64,000 nt of DNA from Chromobacterium sinusclupearum (GTDB taxonomy: Bacteria > Pseudomonadota > Gammaproteobacteria > Burkholderiales > Chromobacteriaceae). Below are positions 47,683-56,343 of this stretch, piece by piece (the stretch's first letter is position 1; the number at the start of each line of letters is the position of its first letter). The notes beneath the pieces were generated by a model that worked only from the letters and a program-made list of their open reading frames with translations, made no database searches and was not told where the DNA came from. A program made the translations under genes and the position numbers. The stretch spans positions 301,808-365,807 of the forward strand of contig NZ_PPTF01000073.1 in the NCBI RefSeq assembly GCF_002902845.1, read 5' to 3'.

Positions 47683-47715
47683 ACAGCGCAAGGCCGATTT
47701 CCCGCCTTGCGCTGT
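47683..47715 (-). terminator. Intrinsic terminator of nagE
   Basis: ACAGCGCAAGGC (47683-47694) pairs perfectly with GCCTTGCGCTGT (47704-47715), a 12-bp stem. On the minus strand it is followed by TTTTATTAA. It ends the nag operon downstream of nagE. Confidence 0.85.
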
Positions 47716-47778
47716 CACTTTCCACTCATTTCACAATGTAATCAACACGCTACATCAAATGTTGATCATTTTACCGCG

Positions 47779-49461
47779 TCAGGCCTGTAAAACCGCCGCG
47801 TAAGGGGTGGCGTCGCCTTGCAGAACCACGTGCAATACGGTAGACGACACCGAGGTGACGCCGCTGGCGCCCAGTTGCTGCAAGGCGGCCTGGTCCACGC
47901 GGGCGGCATCGGCCACTTCCACGCGCAGCCGGCTGCCGGCCACCACTTCCACCTTGCGCACATTGCCCTCGCCGCCCAAAGCGGCCAGCCAGCGCGCCTT
48001 GTCGATGCTGGCGCCGCTGGCGGCAGCGGCCGACACCAGCTTCTCGGCGGCGGCTTGCGGCGCCGGGGCGCTTGCGCCGGAAGCCAGCGCGTTGCGGATT
48101 TCGTCGGCGATCAGGTCGGCTTCCGGCCCCAATACCACTTGCACGCTGCCGGCGGCCGGCTTGATCAGGCCGCGCGAGCCCAGCGCCTTCAGCGCCGCTT
48201 CGTTCACTTGCTCGTTGCTGGCCACCTGCAGACGCAGGCGGGTGGTGCAGGCGTCAACCGATTTCAAGTTGGCGGCACCGCCCAGCGCGTCGATGAAGGC
48301 GCGCGCGCGGCCGGTGCCGGCGGCAACCTCAGCCAGCGCCACGGCCACATCTTCGCGGCCCGGCGTCTTCAGATCGAACTTCTTGATGAAGAACACGAAC
48401 AGCGCGTAGTAGACGGCAAAGTAGACTGCGCCCACCGGCAACAGCAGCAGCGGCTTGGTGGCGATGCCATAGTTGATGACGTAGTCGAACAGGCCGGCGG
48501 AGAAGCCGAAGCCCAGTTTCACGCCCAGCGTCTGCATGATGGCCATGGACAGACCGGTCAGCACCGCATGGATGCCGTACAGCACCGGGGCCAGGAACAT
48601 GAAGGCGAATTCCACGGGCTCGGTCACGCCGGTCAGCATGGCGGTCAGCGCCATGGAGAACAGCAGGCCGCCGACAGCCGCCTTGTTTTCCGGCTTGGCG
48701 GTGCGGTACATCGCCAGACAGGCGGCCGGCAGGCCGAACATCATCACCGGGAACATGCCGGCCATGAACATGCCTGCGCTCTTGTCGCCGGCGAAGAAGC
48801 GGGTCAGGTCGCCATGCACCACCTTGCCGGCGGCTGTAGTGAAGTCGCCTACCTGGAACCAGACAATATTGTTGAGGATGTGGTGCAGGCCGGTAACGAT
48901 CAGGACGCGGTTGAGCACGCCATAGAAGAACACGCCCACTTCGCCGGTCGCGATCAGCCATTTGCCCACGGCGTCAATGCCATGCTGCACCGGGGGCCAG
49001 ACATAGCCCAGCACCGCCCCGAGCACCAGCATGCCAAAGCCGGTCACGATCGGCACGAAGCGCTTGCCGCCGAAAAAGGCCAGATAGCTGGGCAGCTTGA
49101 TGTCCTTGTAGCGGTTATACAGATAACCCGCGATCAAACCGGACAGAATGCCGGACAGCACGCCCATATTGATCTTTTCGTCGATCACTTTCAGCACGGC
49201 GGTCAGCACCAGGAAACCGATGGCGCCGGCCAGGCCGGACGTGCCGTTGCCATCCTTGGCGAAGCCCACCGCCACGCCGATGGCGAAGATCAGCGCCAGG
49301 TTGCTGAAAATGGCGTCCCCCGCCTGCGCCATGAATTTGATGTCCAGCAGATCGGGCTGGCCCAGACGCAGCAGCAGGCCTGCCACCGGCAGCACGGCGA
49401 TCGGCAGCATCAGGGCGCGCCCCAGCTGCTGTACGCCTGCAAATTTGTTCGTAGTACTCAC
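47779..49461 (-). CDS. nagE: PTS N-acetylglucosamine transporter, EIICB with an extra EIIB-like domain
   Basis: 560 residues. Residues 1-365 are the membrane EIIC domain of the glucose/GlcNAc family (GLHHILNNIVWFQVGDF, MALTAMLTGVTEPVEFAFMFL). Residues 390-462 are EIIB with the phosphorylated Cys405 in VDACTTRLRL. Residues about 485-560 repeat the EIIB fold (KARWLAALGGEGNVRKVEVV) but have no Cys at the active position. No EIIA domain is present, so phosphate must come from a separate EIIA. Downstream of the nagA/nagB-II genes, it imports and phosphorylates GlcNAc. Confidence 0.93.
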   Translation of the reverse strand: MSTTNKFAGVQQLGRALMLPIAVLPVAGLLLRLGQPDLLDIKFMAQAGDAIFSNLALIFAIGVAVGFAKDGNGTSGLAGAIGFLVLTAVLKVIDEKINMGVLSGILSGLIAGYLYNRYKDIKLPSYLAFFGGKRFVPIVTGFGMLVLGAVLGYVWPPVQHGIDAVGKWLIATGEVGVFFYGVLNRVLIVTGLHHILNNIVWFQVGDFTTAAGKVVHGDLTRFFAGDKSAGMFMAGMFPVMMFGLPAACLAMYRTAKPENKAAVGGLLFSMALTAMLTGVTEPVEFAFMFLAPVLYGIHAVLTGLSMAIMQTLGVKLGFGFSAGLFDYVINYGIATKPLLLLPVGAVYFAVYYALFVFFIKKFDLKTPGREDVAVALAEVAAGTGRARAFIDALGGAANLKSVDACTTRLRLQVASNEQVNEAALKALGSRGLIKPAAGSVQVVLGPEADLIADEIRNALASGASAPAPQAAAEKLVSAAAASGASIDKARWLAALGGEGNVRKVEVVAGSRLRVEVADAARVDQAALQQLGASGVTSVSSTVLHVVLQGDATPYAAVLQA

Positions 49462-49737
49462 AAGATCTCTCCCAGGTTAATTCTGGTGCCGTCTTATCAA
49501 ACGGCGGCTCCCCAGCACTTTACAGCGTTAGATTCCCCGCGCCCTGCACAGGCAGAGGGTGACAACATCGTTACCCGCACATCCGTCTCCTGCGCCTTCC
49601 CCCGCCGCTCAGGCCTCCGACCCGGCGACAACCCGCGGGGGGAGACGCCCCGCGGGCCGCCACGGTCTGGAAGCGTCTAAAAGCAAAACAGCCCTAGACG
49701 CGGCGGGGAAACCTTCACATCCTTGCGCGCGCCCGCC
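49462..49737. other. Spacer nagB-II/nagE with inverted repeats
   Basis: 276 nt without a gene. It has a 9-bp perfect hairpin at 49632-49656 (CCCGCGGGG/CCCCGCGGG) and an inverted repeat GCGTCTA-N15-TAGACGC at 49673-49701. The 11-bp repeats upstream of nagR are not found here. nagE may have its own promoter in this region or be read from nagR. Confidence 0.45.
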
Positions 49738-50760
49738 TCAGCGGGTGCAGGTCACCTTGGACAGGTGGCGCGGCACATCGGGGTTCAGCCCGCGCGCCTC
49801 GGACAGCCTGGCAGCCATCAGGTAGAAGCTCTGAATCGCCAGCAGCGGGTCCAGCGCCTCGTCATCGGCCACGCTCAGCGTCAGGTCGCGGCTGTCCACG
49901 TCTGCTGGCGCGGCCAGCAAGACCTTGGCGCCGCGGCCGCGCATCTCGGCGGCCAGGGCGATCAGGCCCTGCTGCTCCGGTCCGCGCGGCGCGAACACCA
50001 AGAGCGGATAGCCTTCGTCGATCAACGCCATCGGGCCGTGCTTGATCTCGGCTCCGGAGAACGCCTCGGCCTGGATCGCGCAGGTTTCCTTGAACTTCAG
50101 CGCCGCTTCCAGCGCCACGGCAAAGCCCAGACCGCGGCCCACCACCATGATGCGTTCCGCCGGCTGCAGCACTTTGATGGCGGCGGACCAGTCCTGGGCC
50201 GCGGCCTCGGTCAGGCGCTGCGGCAGGTTCTCCAGCGCGGCCAGCAGGCCCGCGTCGTTCTGCCAGTGGGCCACCAGGCGGGCCACGGCCGACAGCGCGG
50301 TGATGTAGCTCTTGGTGGCGGCGACGCTCTTTTCCTCGCCGGCGCACAGCGGCGCCGCCCAATGGCAGGCTTCCGCCAACGGCGAGTGTGGCTTGTTGAC
50401 CAGCGCCACGGTGTGGGCGCCGGCATCGGACAGGGCCTTCATGGTGTCGACTAGGTCCGGGCTTTGGCCGGATTGCGATACCGCGACGGCCAGCTGCCCC
50501 TTCACCGCCAGCGGCGACTGGTGCAGCGTGACGATGGACATCGGCAGCGACACCACCGGCACGCCGAGGCGCTGCATCGCCAGATAGGCGAAATAGCTGG
50601 CGGCGTGGTCGGAACTGCCGCGGGCCACGGTCAGCGCCAGCTGCGGACGGATGCGGGCCAGTTCGCGTCCCAGCGCGGCCAGGCCTTCATCGGCGTACAT
50701 ATGTTGCGCGGCCACCGCTTCGGCGGCGTACAGCGCTTCTTCAAGCATCAACGAGGCCAA
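49738..50760 (-). CDS. SIS-domain glucosamine-6-phosphate deaminase, NagB-II type
   Basis: About 340 residues with two SIS (sugar isomerase) domains related to the isomerase half of GlmS. ARGSSDHAASYFAYLAM and SQSGQSPDLVDTMKAL are sugar-phosphate binding motifs; GAEIKHGPMALIDEGYPLLVF is typical. In this family, NagB-II converts glucosamine-6-P to fructose-6-P in place of classical NagB. The start is uncertain: a TTG at 50760 with GGGAG upstream gives MASLMLEEAL; ATG 50748 is an alternative. It overlaps the nagA stop. Confidence 0.88.
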   Translation of the reverse strand: MASLMLEEALYAAEAVAAQHMYADEGLAALGRELARIRPQLALTVARGSSDHAASYFAYLAMQRLGVPVVSLPMSIVTLHQSPLAVKGQLAVAVSQSGQSPDLVDTMKALSDAGAHTVALVNKPHSPLAEACHWAAPLCAGEEKSVAATKSYITALSAVARLVAHWQNDAGLLAALENLPQRLTEAAAQDWSAAIKVLQPAERIMVVGRGLGFAVALEAALKFKETCAIQAEAFSGAEIKHGPMALIDEGYPLLVFAPRGPEQQGLIALAAEMRGRGAKVLLAAPADVDSRDLTLSVADDEALDPLLAIQSFYLMAARLSEARGLNPDVPRHLSKVTCTR

Positions 50761-51862
50761 TTTCCTCTCCCTCAACGTAGACTTGCTGCAAATTCAGTTC
50801 CGGGTCCATCACCACGATGTCGGCCCAGGCGCCGGCTTCCAGGCGGCCACGTTCGGCCAGGCCCAGATAGTCGGCCGGGTACAGCGACAGGCGGTGCGAG
50901 GCATCCGCCAGCGGCAGGCCGATCTTCACCAGATTGCGCAGCGCCTGATCCATGGTCAGCGTGCTGCCGGCCAGGGTGCCGTCGGCCAGACGCACCCCGC
51001 CCATGCATTTGGTCACCGAGTGCGATCCCAGCTTGTACTGGCCGTCCGGCATCCCGGCGGCGGCGGTGGAATCGGTCACGCAGTAAAGGCGCGGAATGGC
51101 GCGCAAGGCGGTGCGGATGGCGCCCGGATGGACGTGGAGCAGATCGGGGATCAGCTCGGCGTACTCGGCATGCGCCAAGGCCGCGCCGACGACGCCGGGC
51201 TCGCGGTGATGCAGGCCGGTCATCGCATTGAAGAGGTGGGTAAAGCCGGACGCGCCCTGTTGCAGAGCCTCCACAGCCTGTTCGTAACTGCCCAGGGTGT
51301 GGCCCATCTGCACGCGCACGCCCTGGGCGCTGAGCAGACGGATGATGTCCATGTGGCCGGGGATTTCCGGCGCCAGGGTGATCAGCGAGATCGGCGCCAG
51401 CGCGCGGTAGGCGTCGATCTGCGCCATCGCCGCCTGACAGGCGTCGTCCGGCTGCGCGCCCAGCTTGCCGGGGTTGATGTACGGACCTTCCAGGTGCACG
51501 CCCAGCACGCGGCTGCCGGCCGGCGCCCGCTCCTTGCTGCAGCGGCCGATGTCCGCCAGCACGCGGGCGATTTCGTCCGGCGGCGCGGTCATGGTGGTGG
51601 CCAGCAGCGAGGTGGTGCCGAAACGGGCGTGCAGCCGCGCGACATGGGAGACGGCGTTGCCGCCCTCCATGATGTCCACGCCGCCGCCGCCGTGCACGTG
51701 CAGGTCGATGAAGCCGGGCAGAATGTAACGTTCCGGCTGCCGGCCCGATGCCAGGCTGGCGTCTATCGCTGCGATGCGGCCATCGGCCGCCAGGCGCACG
51801 GTGCCGTCCATCCAGCCGGAGGCGGTGAGGATGCGGCCCTGCAAGGTCTGGTTCAAAGTCAT
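50741..51862 (-). CDS. nagA: N-acetylglucosamine-6-phosphate deacetylase
   Basis: 373 residues, amidohydrolase. It removes acetate from GlcNAc-6-P. PGFIDLHVHGGGGVDIM carries the first metal-binding motif, HLEGPYINPGKLGA the conserved Glu, and FTHLFNAMTGLHHREPG and LYCVTDSTAAAGMPDG the substrate and catalytic Asp motifs. ATG 51862 overlaps the nagR stop (ATGA). Confidence 0.97.
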   Translation of the reverse strand: MTLNQTLQGRILTASGWMDGTVRLAADGRIAAIDASLASGRQPERYILPGFIDLHVHGGGGVDIMEGGNAVSHVARLHARFGTTSLLATTMTAPPDEIARVLADIGRCSKERAPAGSRVLGVHLEGPYINPGKLGAQPDDACQAAMAQIDAYRALAPISLITLAPEIPGHMDIIRLLSAQGVRVQMGHTLGSYEQAVEALQQGASGFTHLFNAMTGLHHREPGVVGAALAHAEYAELIPDLLHVHPGAIRTALRAIPRLYCVTDSTAAAGMPDGQYKLGSHSVTKCMGGVRLADGTLAGSTLTMDQALRNLVKIGLPLADASHRLSLYPADYLGLAERGRLEAGAWADIVVMDPELNLQQVYVEGEEIGLVDA

Positions 51863-52593
51863 CGTTTCAGTTCGGCTACAAAGTCGTAATAATCGTTGCG
51901 GCAATAGGTGTCGGTCAGCTCGATCGCCACATTGTCGGCATTGAAGCCGATACGGGTGATCAACAGCATCGCCTCGCCCGGCCGGATGCCGGCGAGCTGG
52001 GCGATCTCGCCCGAAGCATTCACCGCCCGGATATGCTGCAGGGCGCGCACCACCGAATGTCCCGCCGCGTCCAGATGGGCGTACAGCGAAGTGCCCACCG
52101 ACTGCGGGTCCGGCAGATACGCCACCGGCATCGTACTCATCTCAATCGCCATCACCACGCCGTCGGCGAGGCGCTGGCGCTTCAGCCGCGCCACCATCGA
52201 GGTCGGCGACAGCCCCAACTTGATCACTTCCTCGTTGCTGGGCGGAAACACCCCGCGCTCCAGCCATACCGAGGACGGCACGAAGCCGCGCAATCTCAAC
52301 TGCTCGGTAAAGCCGGTCAAACGCGACAGCGGCTGCTCCAGCCTGGGCGTGATGAAGGTGCCCGATCCCTGGCGCCGGCGGATCATGCCCTGCTCCAGCA
52401 GCACATCCATCGCCTTGCGCGCGGTCACCCGCGAAATGCCCAGCTCTTCCGAAAACGTCCGTTCCGACGGCAGCGCCTCGTCTGCCTGCCACCAGCCGGC
52501 GTTGATCGCGTCGGCCAGCTTGCGCGACAGCTGCAGGTACAGCGGGGTGCTCAGGGTTTCATCCGGTTTCAATGCTTGCCAGCGGTTTTCCAT
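51859..52593 (-). CDS. nagR: GntR/HutC family regulator of N-acetylglucosamine genes
   Basis: 244 residues: N-terminal winged HTH of the GntR family (YLQLSRKLADAINAGWWQ, then TFSEELGISRVTARKAMDVL, about 20-70) and a C-terminal UTRA effector domain (about 90-235). Its position as first gene of a nag operon indicates that it senses an amino-sugar phosphate such as GlcNAc-6-P and represses the operon. ATG 52593 (MENRWQALK) is chosen; a longer frame lacks family support. Three 11-bp repeats upstream are the likely operator. Confidence 0.9.
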   Translation of the reverse strand: MENRWQALKPDETLSTPLYLQLSRKLADAINAGWWQADEALPSERTFSEELGISRVTARKAMDVLLEQGMIRRRQGSGTFITPRLEQPLSRLTGFTEQLRLRGFVPSSVWLERGVFPPSNEEVIKLGLSPTSMVARLKRQRLADGVVMAIEMSTMPVAYLPDPQSVGTSLYAHLDAAGHSVVRALQHIRAVNASGEIAQLAGIRPGEAMLLITRIGFNADNVAIELTDTYCRNDYYDFVAELKR

Positions 52594-52975
52594 GGTCGTC
52601 TGCAAGTGGTCTGAAAATGGCAGTGTAAGCCTAGTCTCCCGCCGCCGGTATCCCATCCCTGTTCCGAATGCCGCGTAATCCGTTCGCTACACTCCGCACG
52701 TTAATACCACATTAATACCACGTCAATACCAATTATCAAGGCAAGGTGAATTGATTCGCGAGACATGACATCGCCGCGACAGTCGGCGGGACGCCTTAAA
52801 GAAATCGACCCGGCGCCAGGCCGGGCCATCGGGACAGGTCAACTCCCAGTCAAACCTTGCCACAATAGCCGCCACGCCTGGCAGGGCGCGCCCCGCACGC
52901 CGGGATGGGCGGCCCAGGATGGCCGCGCGATCGACGTAGAAGCCTCCGCATACCACTATCAGACGAGGAATCCGC
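52594..52975. other. Divergent region nagR/LPMO
   Basis: 382 nt without a gene. It contains the tandem repeats, then an AT-rich AATTATCAAGG stretch, a GC-rich section with a small CCCGGC-GCCAG-GCCGGG hairpin (52809-52825), and finally the LPMO ribosome-binding site GAGGAA. Confidence 0.6.
52699..52731. promoter_or_regulatory. Three tandem 11-bp repeats, candidate NagR operator
   Basis: CGTTAATACCA, CATTAATACCA and CGTCAATACCA are contiguous from 52699 to 52731; on the nagR strand each reads TGGTATTRAYG. The 11-bp period puts them on one face of the helix. They sit 106 nt upstream of nagR and 245 nt upstream of the LPMO gene, so they could serve both. HutC-type GntR regulators bind TGGT-containing half-sites, which supports the assignment. 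Confidence 0.6.
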
Positions 52976-54130
52976 ATGAAACCGTATTGGCACCTATCCG
53001 TGATGGTCCTGAGCAGCTTGAGCGCCCAACTATGGGCTCACGGCACGATGGAACGACCGCTGAATCGCGTCTACGGCTGCTATCTGGAAGGCCCGGAAGC
53101 GCCAAAAAGCAAGGCATGCCAGGACGCCAGGCAAATCGGCGGCACTCAGGCGATGTATGACTGGAATGGCATCAACCAGAACCCATCCGGCGACCAACAC
53201 CAGGCCGTGGTGCCGGATGGCACGCTGTGCGGCGGCGGCAAGGCCGAATTCCGCGGCTTCAACCAGCCGCGCGCCGACTGGCCAGCCACCCGCATCGTGC
53301 CGGACGCCAAAGGCAATTACGAGTTCGTCTACCGCGCCACCGCGCCGCATGCCACCCAATACTTCCGTTTCTACATCACGCGCGACGGCTGGCGGCCGGA
53401 GCAGCCGCTGAAGTGGTCTGATCTGGAACTGTTCGGCACGATCAACGGCACGCCGCGGCTGGACGGCGACAAGCGCTATCGGATGACGCTGCCGCTGCCG
53501 GCCGGCAAGAGCGGCCGCCACATCATCTACAACGTGTGGAAGCGTTCAGACAGCGAGGAGGCCTTTTACTCGTGCTCCGACGTGATGTTCGACACCGACG
53601 GCCAAACTCCCGGCGCAAAGCCGCCTTTGGCCAATCCATGGAAAGAGATAGGCAACGTCGTCGCGCATGAGGATCTGCCGGCCAACAGCACGGTGACGCT
53701 GCGGGTATTCGACGCGCTGGGACATGATGCCGAGAGCCACAGCGTCAAGCTGACGCCGGCCAACGCCGGCATGGCCAATTGGCCTTACGAGCTGGCGCGC
53801 AAGGTCAATGCCACATCGCGCGCGATACGCATCGGCGTGGCCAGCCAACGGCAGCGGCAGGTTGTGATCACGCCGGTGCAGAGCGCCAGCGCCAACCGCG
53901 TCTATCTCAACGATGGCTATCCGGGCTATGGCTACAACATCGATTTGAAGAAAGGCAACGGCGGCATTGTGCCGCCGCTGCCGGCCAACTGGCGCGAAGG
54001 GGCGCCCTACCGCGCCGGCCAGCTGGTCAGCTATCAGGGCCGCAGCTACCGTTGCCTGCAGCCGCATACCGCCACGGTCGGCTCCGGCTGGACGCCGTCC
54101 AGCCAACCGGCGCTATGGCAGGCTCTGTAA
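52976..54130 (+). CDS. Secreted chitin-active lytic polysaccharide monooxygenase (AA10, GbpA-like)
   Basis: 384 residues. The signal peptide is cut before His22 (WA|HGTMERP), which would become the N-terminal copper His of the histidine brace; the second His is in YRATAPHATQYFRF. The AA10 domain spans about 22-205, a GbpA-like second domain about 210-320, and a CBM5/12 chitin-binding module with WREGAPYRAGQLVSYQGRSY and a final LW the last 45 residues. It should oxidatively cleave chitin outside the cell. It lies next to the GlcNAc operon. Confidence 0.93.
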   Translation: MKPYWHLSVMVLSSLSAQLWAHGTMERPLNRVYGCYLEGPEAPKSKACQDARQIGGTQAMYDWNGINQNPSGDQHQAVVPDGTLCGGGKAEFRGFNQPRADWPATRIVPDAKGNYEFVYRATAPHATQYFRFYITRDGWRPEQPLKWSDLELFGTINGTPRLDGDKRYRMTLPLPAGKSGRHIIYNVWKRSDSEEAFYSCSDVMFDTDGQTPGAKPPLANPWKEIGNVVAHEDLPANSTVTLRVFDALGHDAESHSVKLTPANAGMANWPYELARKVNATSRAIRIGVASQRQRQVVITPVQSASANRVYLNDGYPGYGYNIDLKKGNGGIVPPLPANWREGAPYRAGQLVSYQGRSYRCLQPHTATVGSGWTPSSQPALWQAL

Positions 54131-54142
54131 GGGGCCGTCCGG

Positions 54143-55006
54143 CTAACGCCGCCAGCTGATCAGCAGCACCGCCGCCACAATCACCACCATGGCCAGCATC
54201 TCCTGCAATCCGACATGCTCGCCCAGGAACAGCACGCCCAGCAGCACCGCAATCACCGGATTGACATAGGCGTAGCTGGTGGCGGCGGCGGCCGACACCG
54301 TCCGTAATAGATATAGGTAGGCGCTGTAGGCGATCATCGAGCCGAACACCGTCAGATACAGCAAGGCGCCCCAGCCGGCAGCGCCCGGCCAGGCCGTCAA
54401 GCGCTCGCCGATGGCGAAACTGGATGCCAGCAGCGCCAACCCGCCGAAGATCATGGTCCAGGCGCTGCCCATCGCGCCCGGCGGCTGCGCCAGATGCTTG
54501 CTCCAGGCCGAGCCCAGCGCCCAGCCGGCCGAGGCCAATACCAGCAGCACCGCCCCTTCCGGACTGGCGCGCAGGCTGGAACCCAGATTCAGCAGCACAA
54601 TGCCGAATACGCCCAGCAACATGCCCGCCCACTCCAAGGCGCGCGACTTGTGGCCAAACAGACGGGCGAACAACAAGGTGAACAGCGGCACCGTCGCCAC
54701 CACCAGCGCGGCCACGCCGGACGACACCTCGCGCTCGGCCATCGTCACCAGGCCGTTGCCTACCGCCGGCATCAGCACACCAAGAATGGCCGCCCCGCGC
54801 AGCTGGCGCGCATCCGGCCATGCCACGCGGCGCCAGCGCAGATAGGCCAGGACGATGCCGCCCGCCAACAGAAAGCGGGTGCCGGCCATCATCAGCGGCG
54901 GCCAGGACTCCACCCCGATGCGAATGGCCAGATAGGTGGAGCCCCAGATGATGTAGAGCGCAAAGAAGGCCGCCAGCGTGAGCGGCGCGAGACGTGAAAA
55001 AGGCAT
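54143..55006 (-). CDS. EamA/DMT family transporter
   Basis: 287 residues with ten predicted membrane helices and two EamA repeats (about 6-135 and 145-285). [21 protein letters not shown] at the start resembles YedA/RhtA-type metabolite exporters. The substrate is unknown. ATG 55006 is used; the longer open frame overlaps the tolQ 3' region. It sits where tolR would be expected, directly downstream of tolQ. Confidence 0.9.
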   Translation of the reverse strand: MPFSRLAPLTLAAFFALYIIWGSTYLAIRIGVESWPPLMMAGTRFLLAGGIVLAYLRWRRVAWPDARQLRGAAILGVLMPAVGNGLVTMAEREVSSGVAALVVATVPLFTLLFARLFGHKSRALEWAGMLLGVFGIVLLNLGSSLRASPEGAVLLVLASAGWALGSAWSKHLAQPPGAMGSAWTMIFGGLALLASSFAIGERLTAWPGAAGWGALLYLTVFGSMIAYSAYLYLLRTVSAAAATSYAYVNPVIAVLLGVLFLGEHVGLQEMLAMVVIVAAVLLISWRR

Positions 55007-55067
55007 GGCGAAGTCCAGACGGTACGGACTCAAACCATGCCAGAGGCAAGCCAGGGCGGCAAGCGGC

Positions 55068-55736
55068 TTAGCGCATCGCCAGCCGCTGCAGGATGTTGGA
55101 GAACTCTTCCATATAGGTATCGAAGCGGGTGGCCAGGCGGTCCACATCGGTGGCGAAGCGGTTATAGGCCACCACCGCCGGGATGGCGGCGAACAGGCCG
55201 ATCGCCGTCGCCACCAGCGCCTCGGCAATGCCCGGCGCCACCGTGCTCAGCGTGGCCTGGCCGGCGTTGCCCAGGCCAATGAAGGCATGCATGATGCCCC
55301 ATACCGTGCCGAACAGGCCGACGTAAGGGCTGACCGAACCGACCGTCGCCAGGAAAGAAGTGTGGCTGTCCAGCGCGTCCAGCTCGCGCTGCGCCGCCGC
55401 GCGCATCGCCCGGCGCGAACCGTCCATGATGTCCGACAGCTCCGTGCCGGTCCGGCCGCGCAGCTTCAGAAACTCGGCGAAGCCGGACTGGAAAATGCGC
55501 TCCATCCCCACCGCGTCGCTGCGACGGCATACATCCTCGTACAGACGGTTCAGATCCGCCCCGCTCCAGAAATTGCGCTCGAATTCCTCGCTATGGCGCT
55601 TGGCCGCGCCCAGCACCGAGATCTTGTTGAAAATCAGCGCCCAGGACAGCAGGGAGGTCAAGGCCAGGCCCGCCATCACCAACTGCACCAACAGGCTGGC
55701 GTTCAGGATCAGGCTGATGAATGAAATCTGTTGCAC
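55068..55736 (-). CDS. tolQ: TolQ, inner-membrane proton channel subunit
   Basis: 222 residues with three membrane helices (about 13-33, 130-155, 163-188). [19 protein letters not shown] is the conserved TolQ/ExbB channel helix, and [15 protein letters not shown] and [22 protein letters not shown] point to TolQ more than ExbB. TolQR drives TolA to keep the outer membrane attached during division. Start GTG 55736 with GAGGAAG upstream. The usual tolR-tolA-tolB-pal genes do not follow; the next gene is an EamA transporter. Confidence 0.92.
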   Translation of the reverse strand: MQQISFISLILNASLLVQLVMAGLALTSLLSWALIFNKISVLGAAKRHSEEFERNFWSGADLNRLYEDVCRRSDAVGMERIFQSGFAEFLKLRGRTGTELSDIMDGSRRAMRAAAQRELDALDSHTSFLATVGSVSPYVGLFGTVWGIMHAFIGLGNAGQATLSTVAPGIAEALVATAIGLFAAIPAVVAYNRFATDVDRLATRFDTYMEEFSNILQRLAMR

Positions 55737-55761
55737 GTTTTCTTCCTCGGTTCACATACGG

Positions 55762-56343
55762 CTAGCGTAACACGCGGCCGGTTTCCAGATCGATGATGGT
55801 GGACGGTTTGCGCCGTTTGCCGATGCGGCCGGGCAAGGTCAACACCTTGTCTTTGAATGCCTTGCGGCAGGCCTGCGCGGTTTTCAGCGATTTCTGGCCC
55901 GCGCGGTTGGCCGAAGTCGACACCAAGGCCGTCCCCAGCGCCCGGCACAAGGCCGCCGCCTCGCCATGGGCCGTCACCCGCACCGCGATCTTGTCATGCC
56001 GGCCGCGCAGCGCCGGCGGCACCCGCCGCGAAGCCGGCAACAGAAAGGTGTATGGACCGGGCCAATAGCGCGCCAGTTCCGCGCGCTGCGCCGCGGAAAG
56101 CGGCCGCACCAGATGGCGGATCTGCTCGAAATCGGCGGCAATGACGATCAAACCCTTGTGATTAGGCCGCGCCTTGATCGCCAGCACGCGGTGGATCGCC
56201 CGCACGTCGAGCGGATGACAACCCAGGCCGTAACAGGATTCGGTGGAATAGGCGATCACGCCGCCATGGCGCAGACGCGCGCGCGCGCGGCGAATCAGCA
56301 ATGCCCCCGGAAGGCGGGGCACAGGAACAAGACCAAAATTCAT
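55762..56343 (-). CDS. tsaC: Sua5/YciO/YrdC family protein, probable threonylcarbamoyl-AMP synthase
   Basis: 193 residues, the length of the single-domain TsaC/YrdC form. GGVIAYSTESCYGLGCHPLD, IKARPNHKGLIVIA with the basic substrate-binding residues, and ALVSTSANRAGQ are family motifs. It makes threonylcarbamoyl-adenylate for the t6A modification of tRNA. ATG 56343. It precedes tolQ by about 25 nt and may be cotranscribed with it. Confidence 0.9.
   Translation of the reverse strand: MNFGLVPVPRLPGALLIRRARARLRHGGVIAYSTESCYGLGCHPLDVRAIHRVLAIKARPNHKGLIVIAADFEQIRHLVRPLSAAQRAELARYWPGPYTFLLPASRRVPPALRGRHDKIAVRVTAHGEAAALCRALGTALVSTSANRAGQKSLKTAQACRKAFKDKVLTLPGRIGKRRKPSTIIDLETGRVLR

Noticed and set aside
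47818..49680. 620-codon plus-strand open frame opposite nagE
   Set aside because: Antisense shadow; no ribosome-binding site or recognisable domain, and the opposite strand encodes a clear PTS permease.
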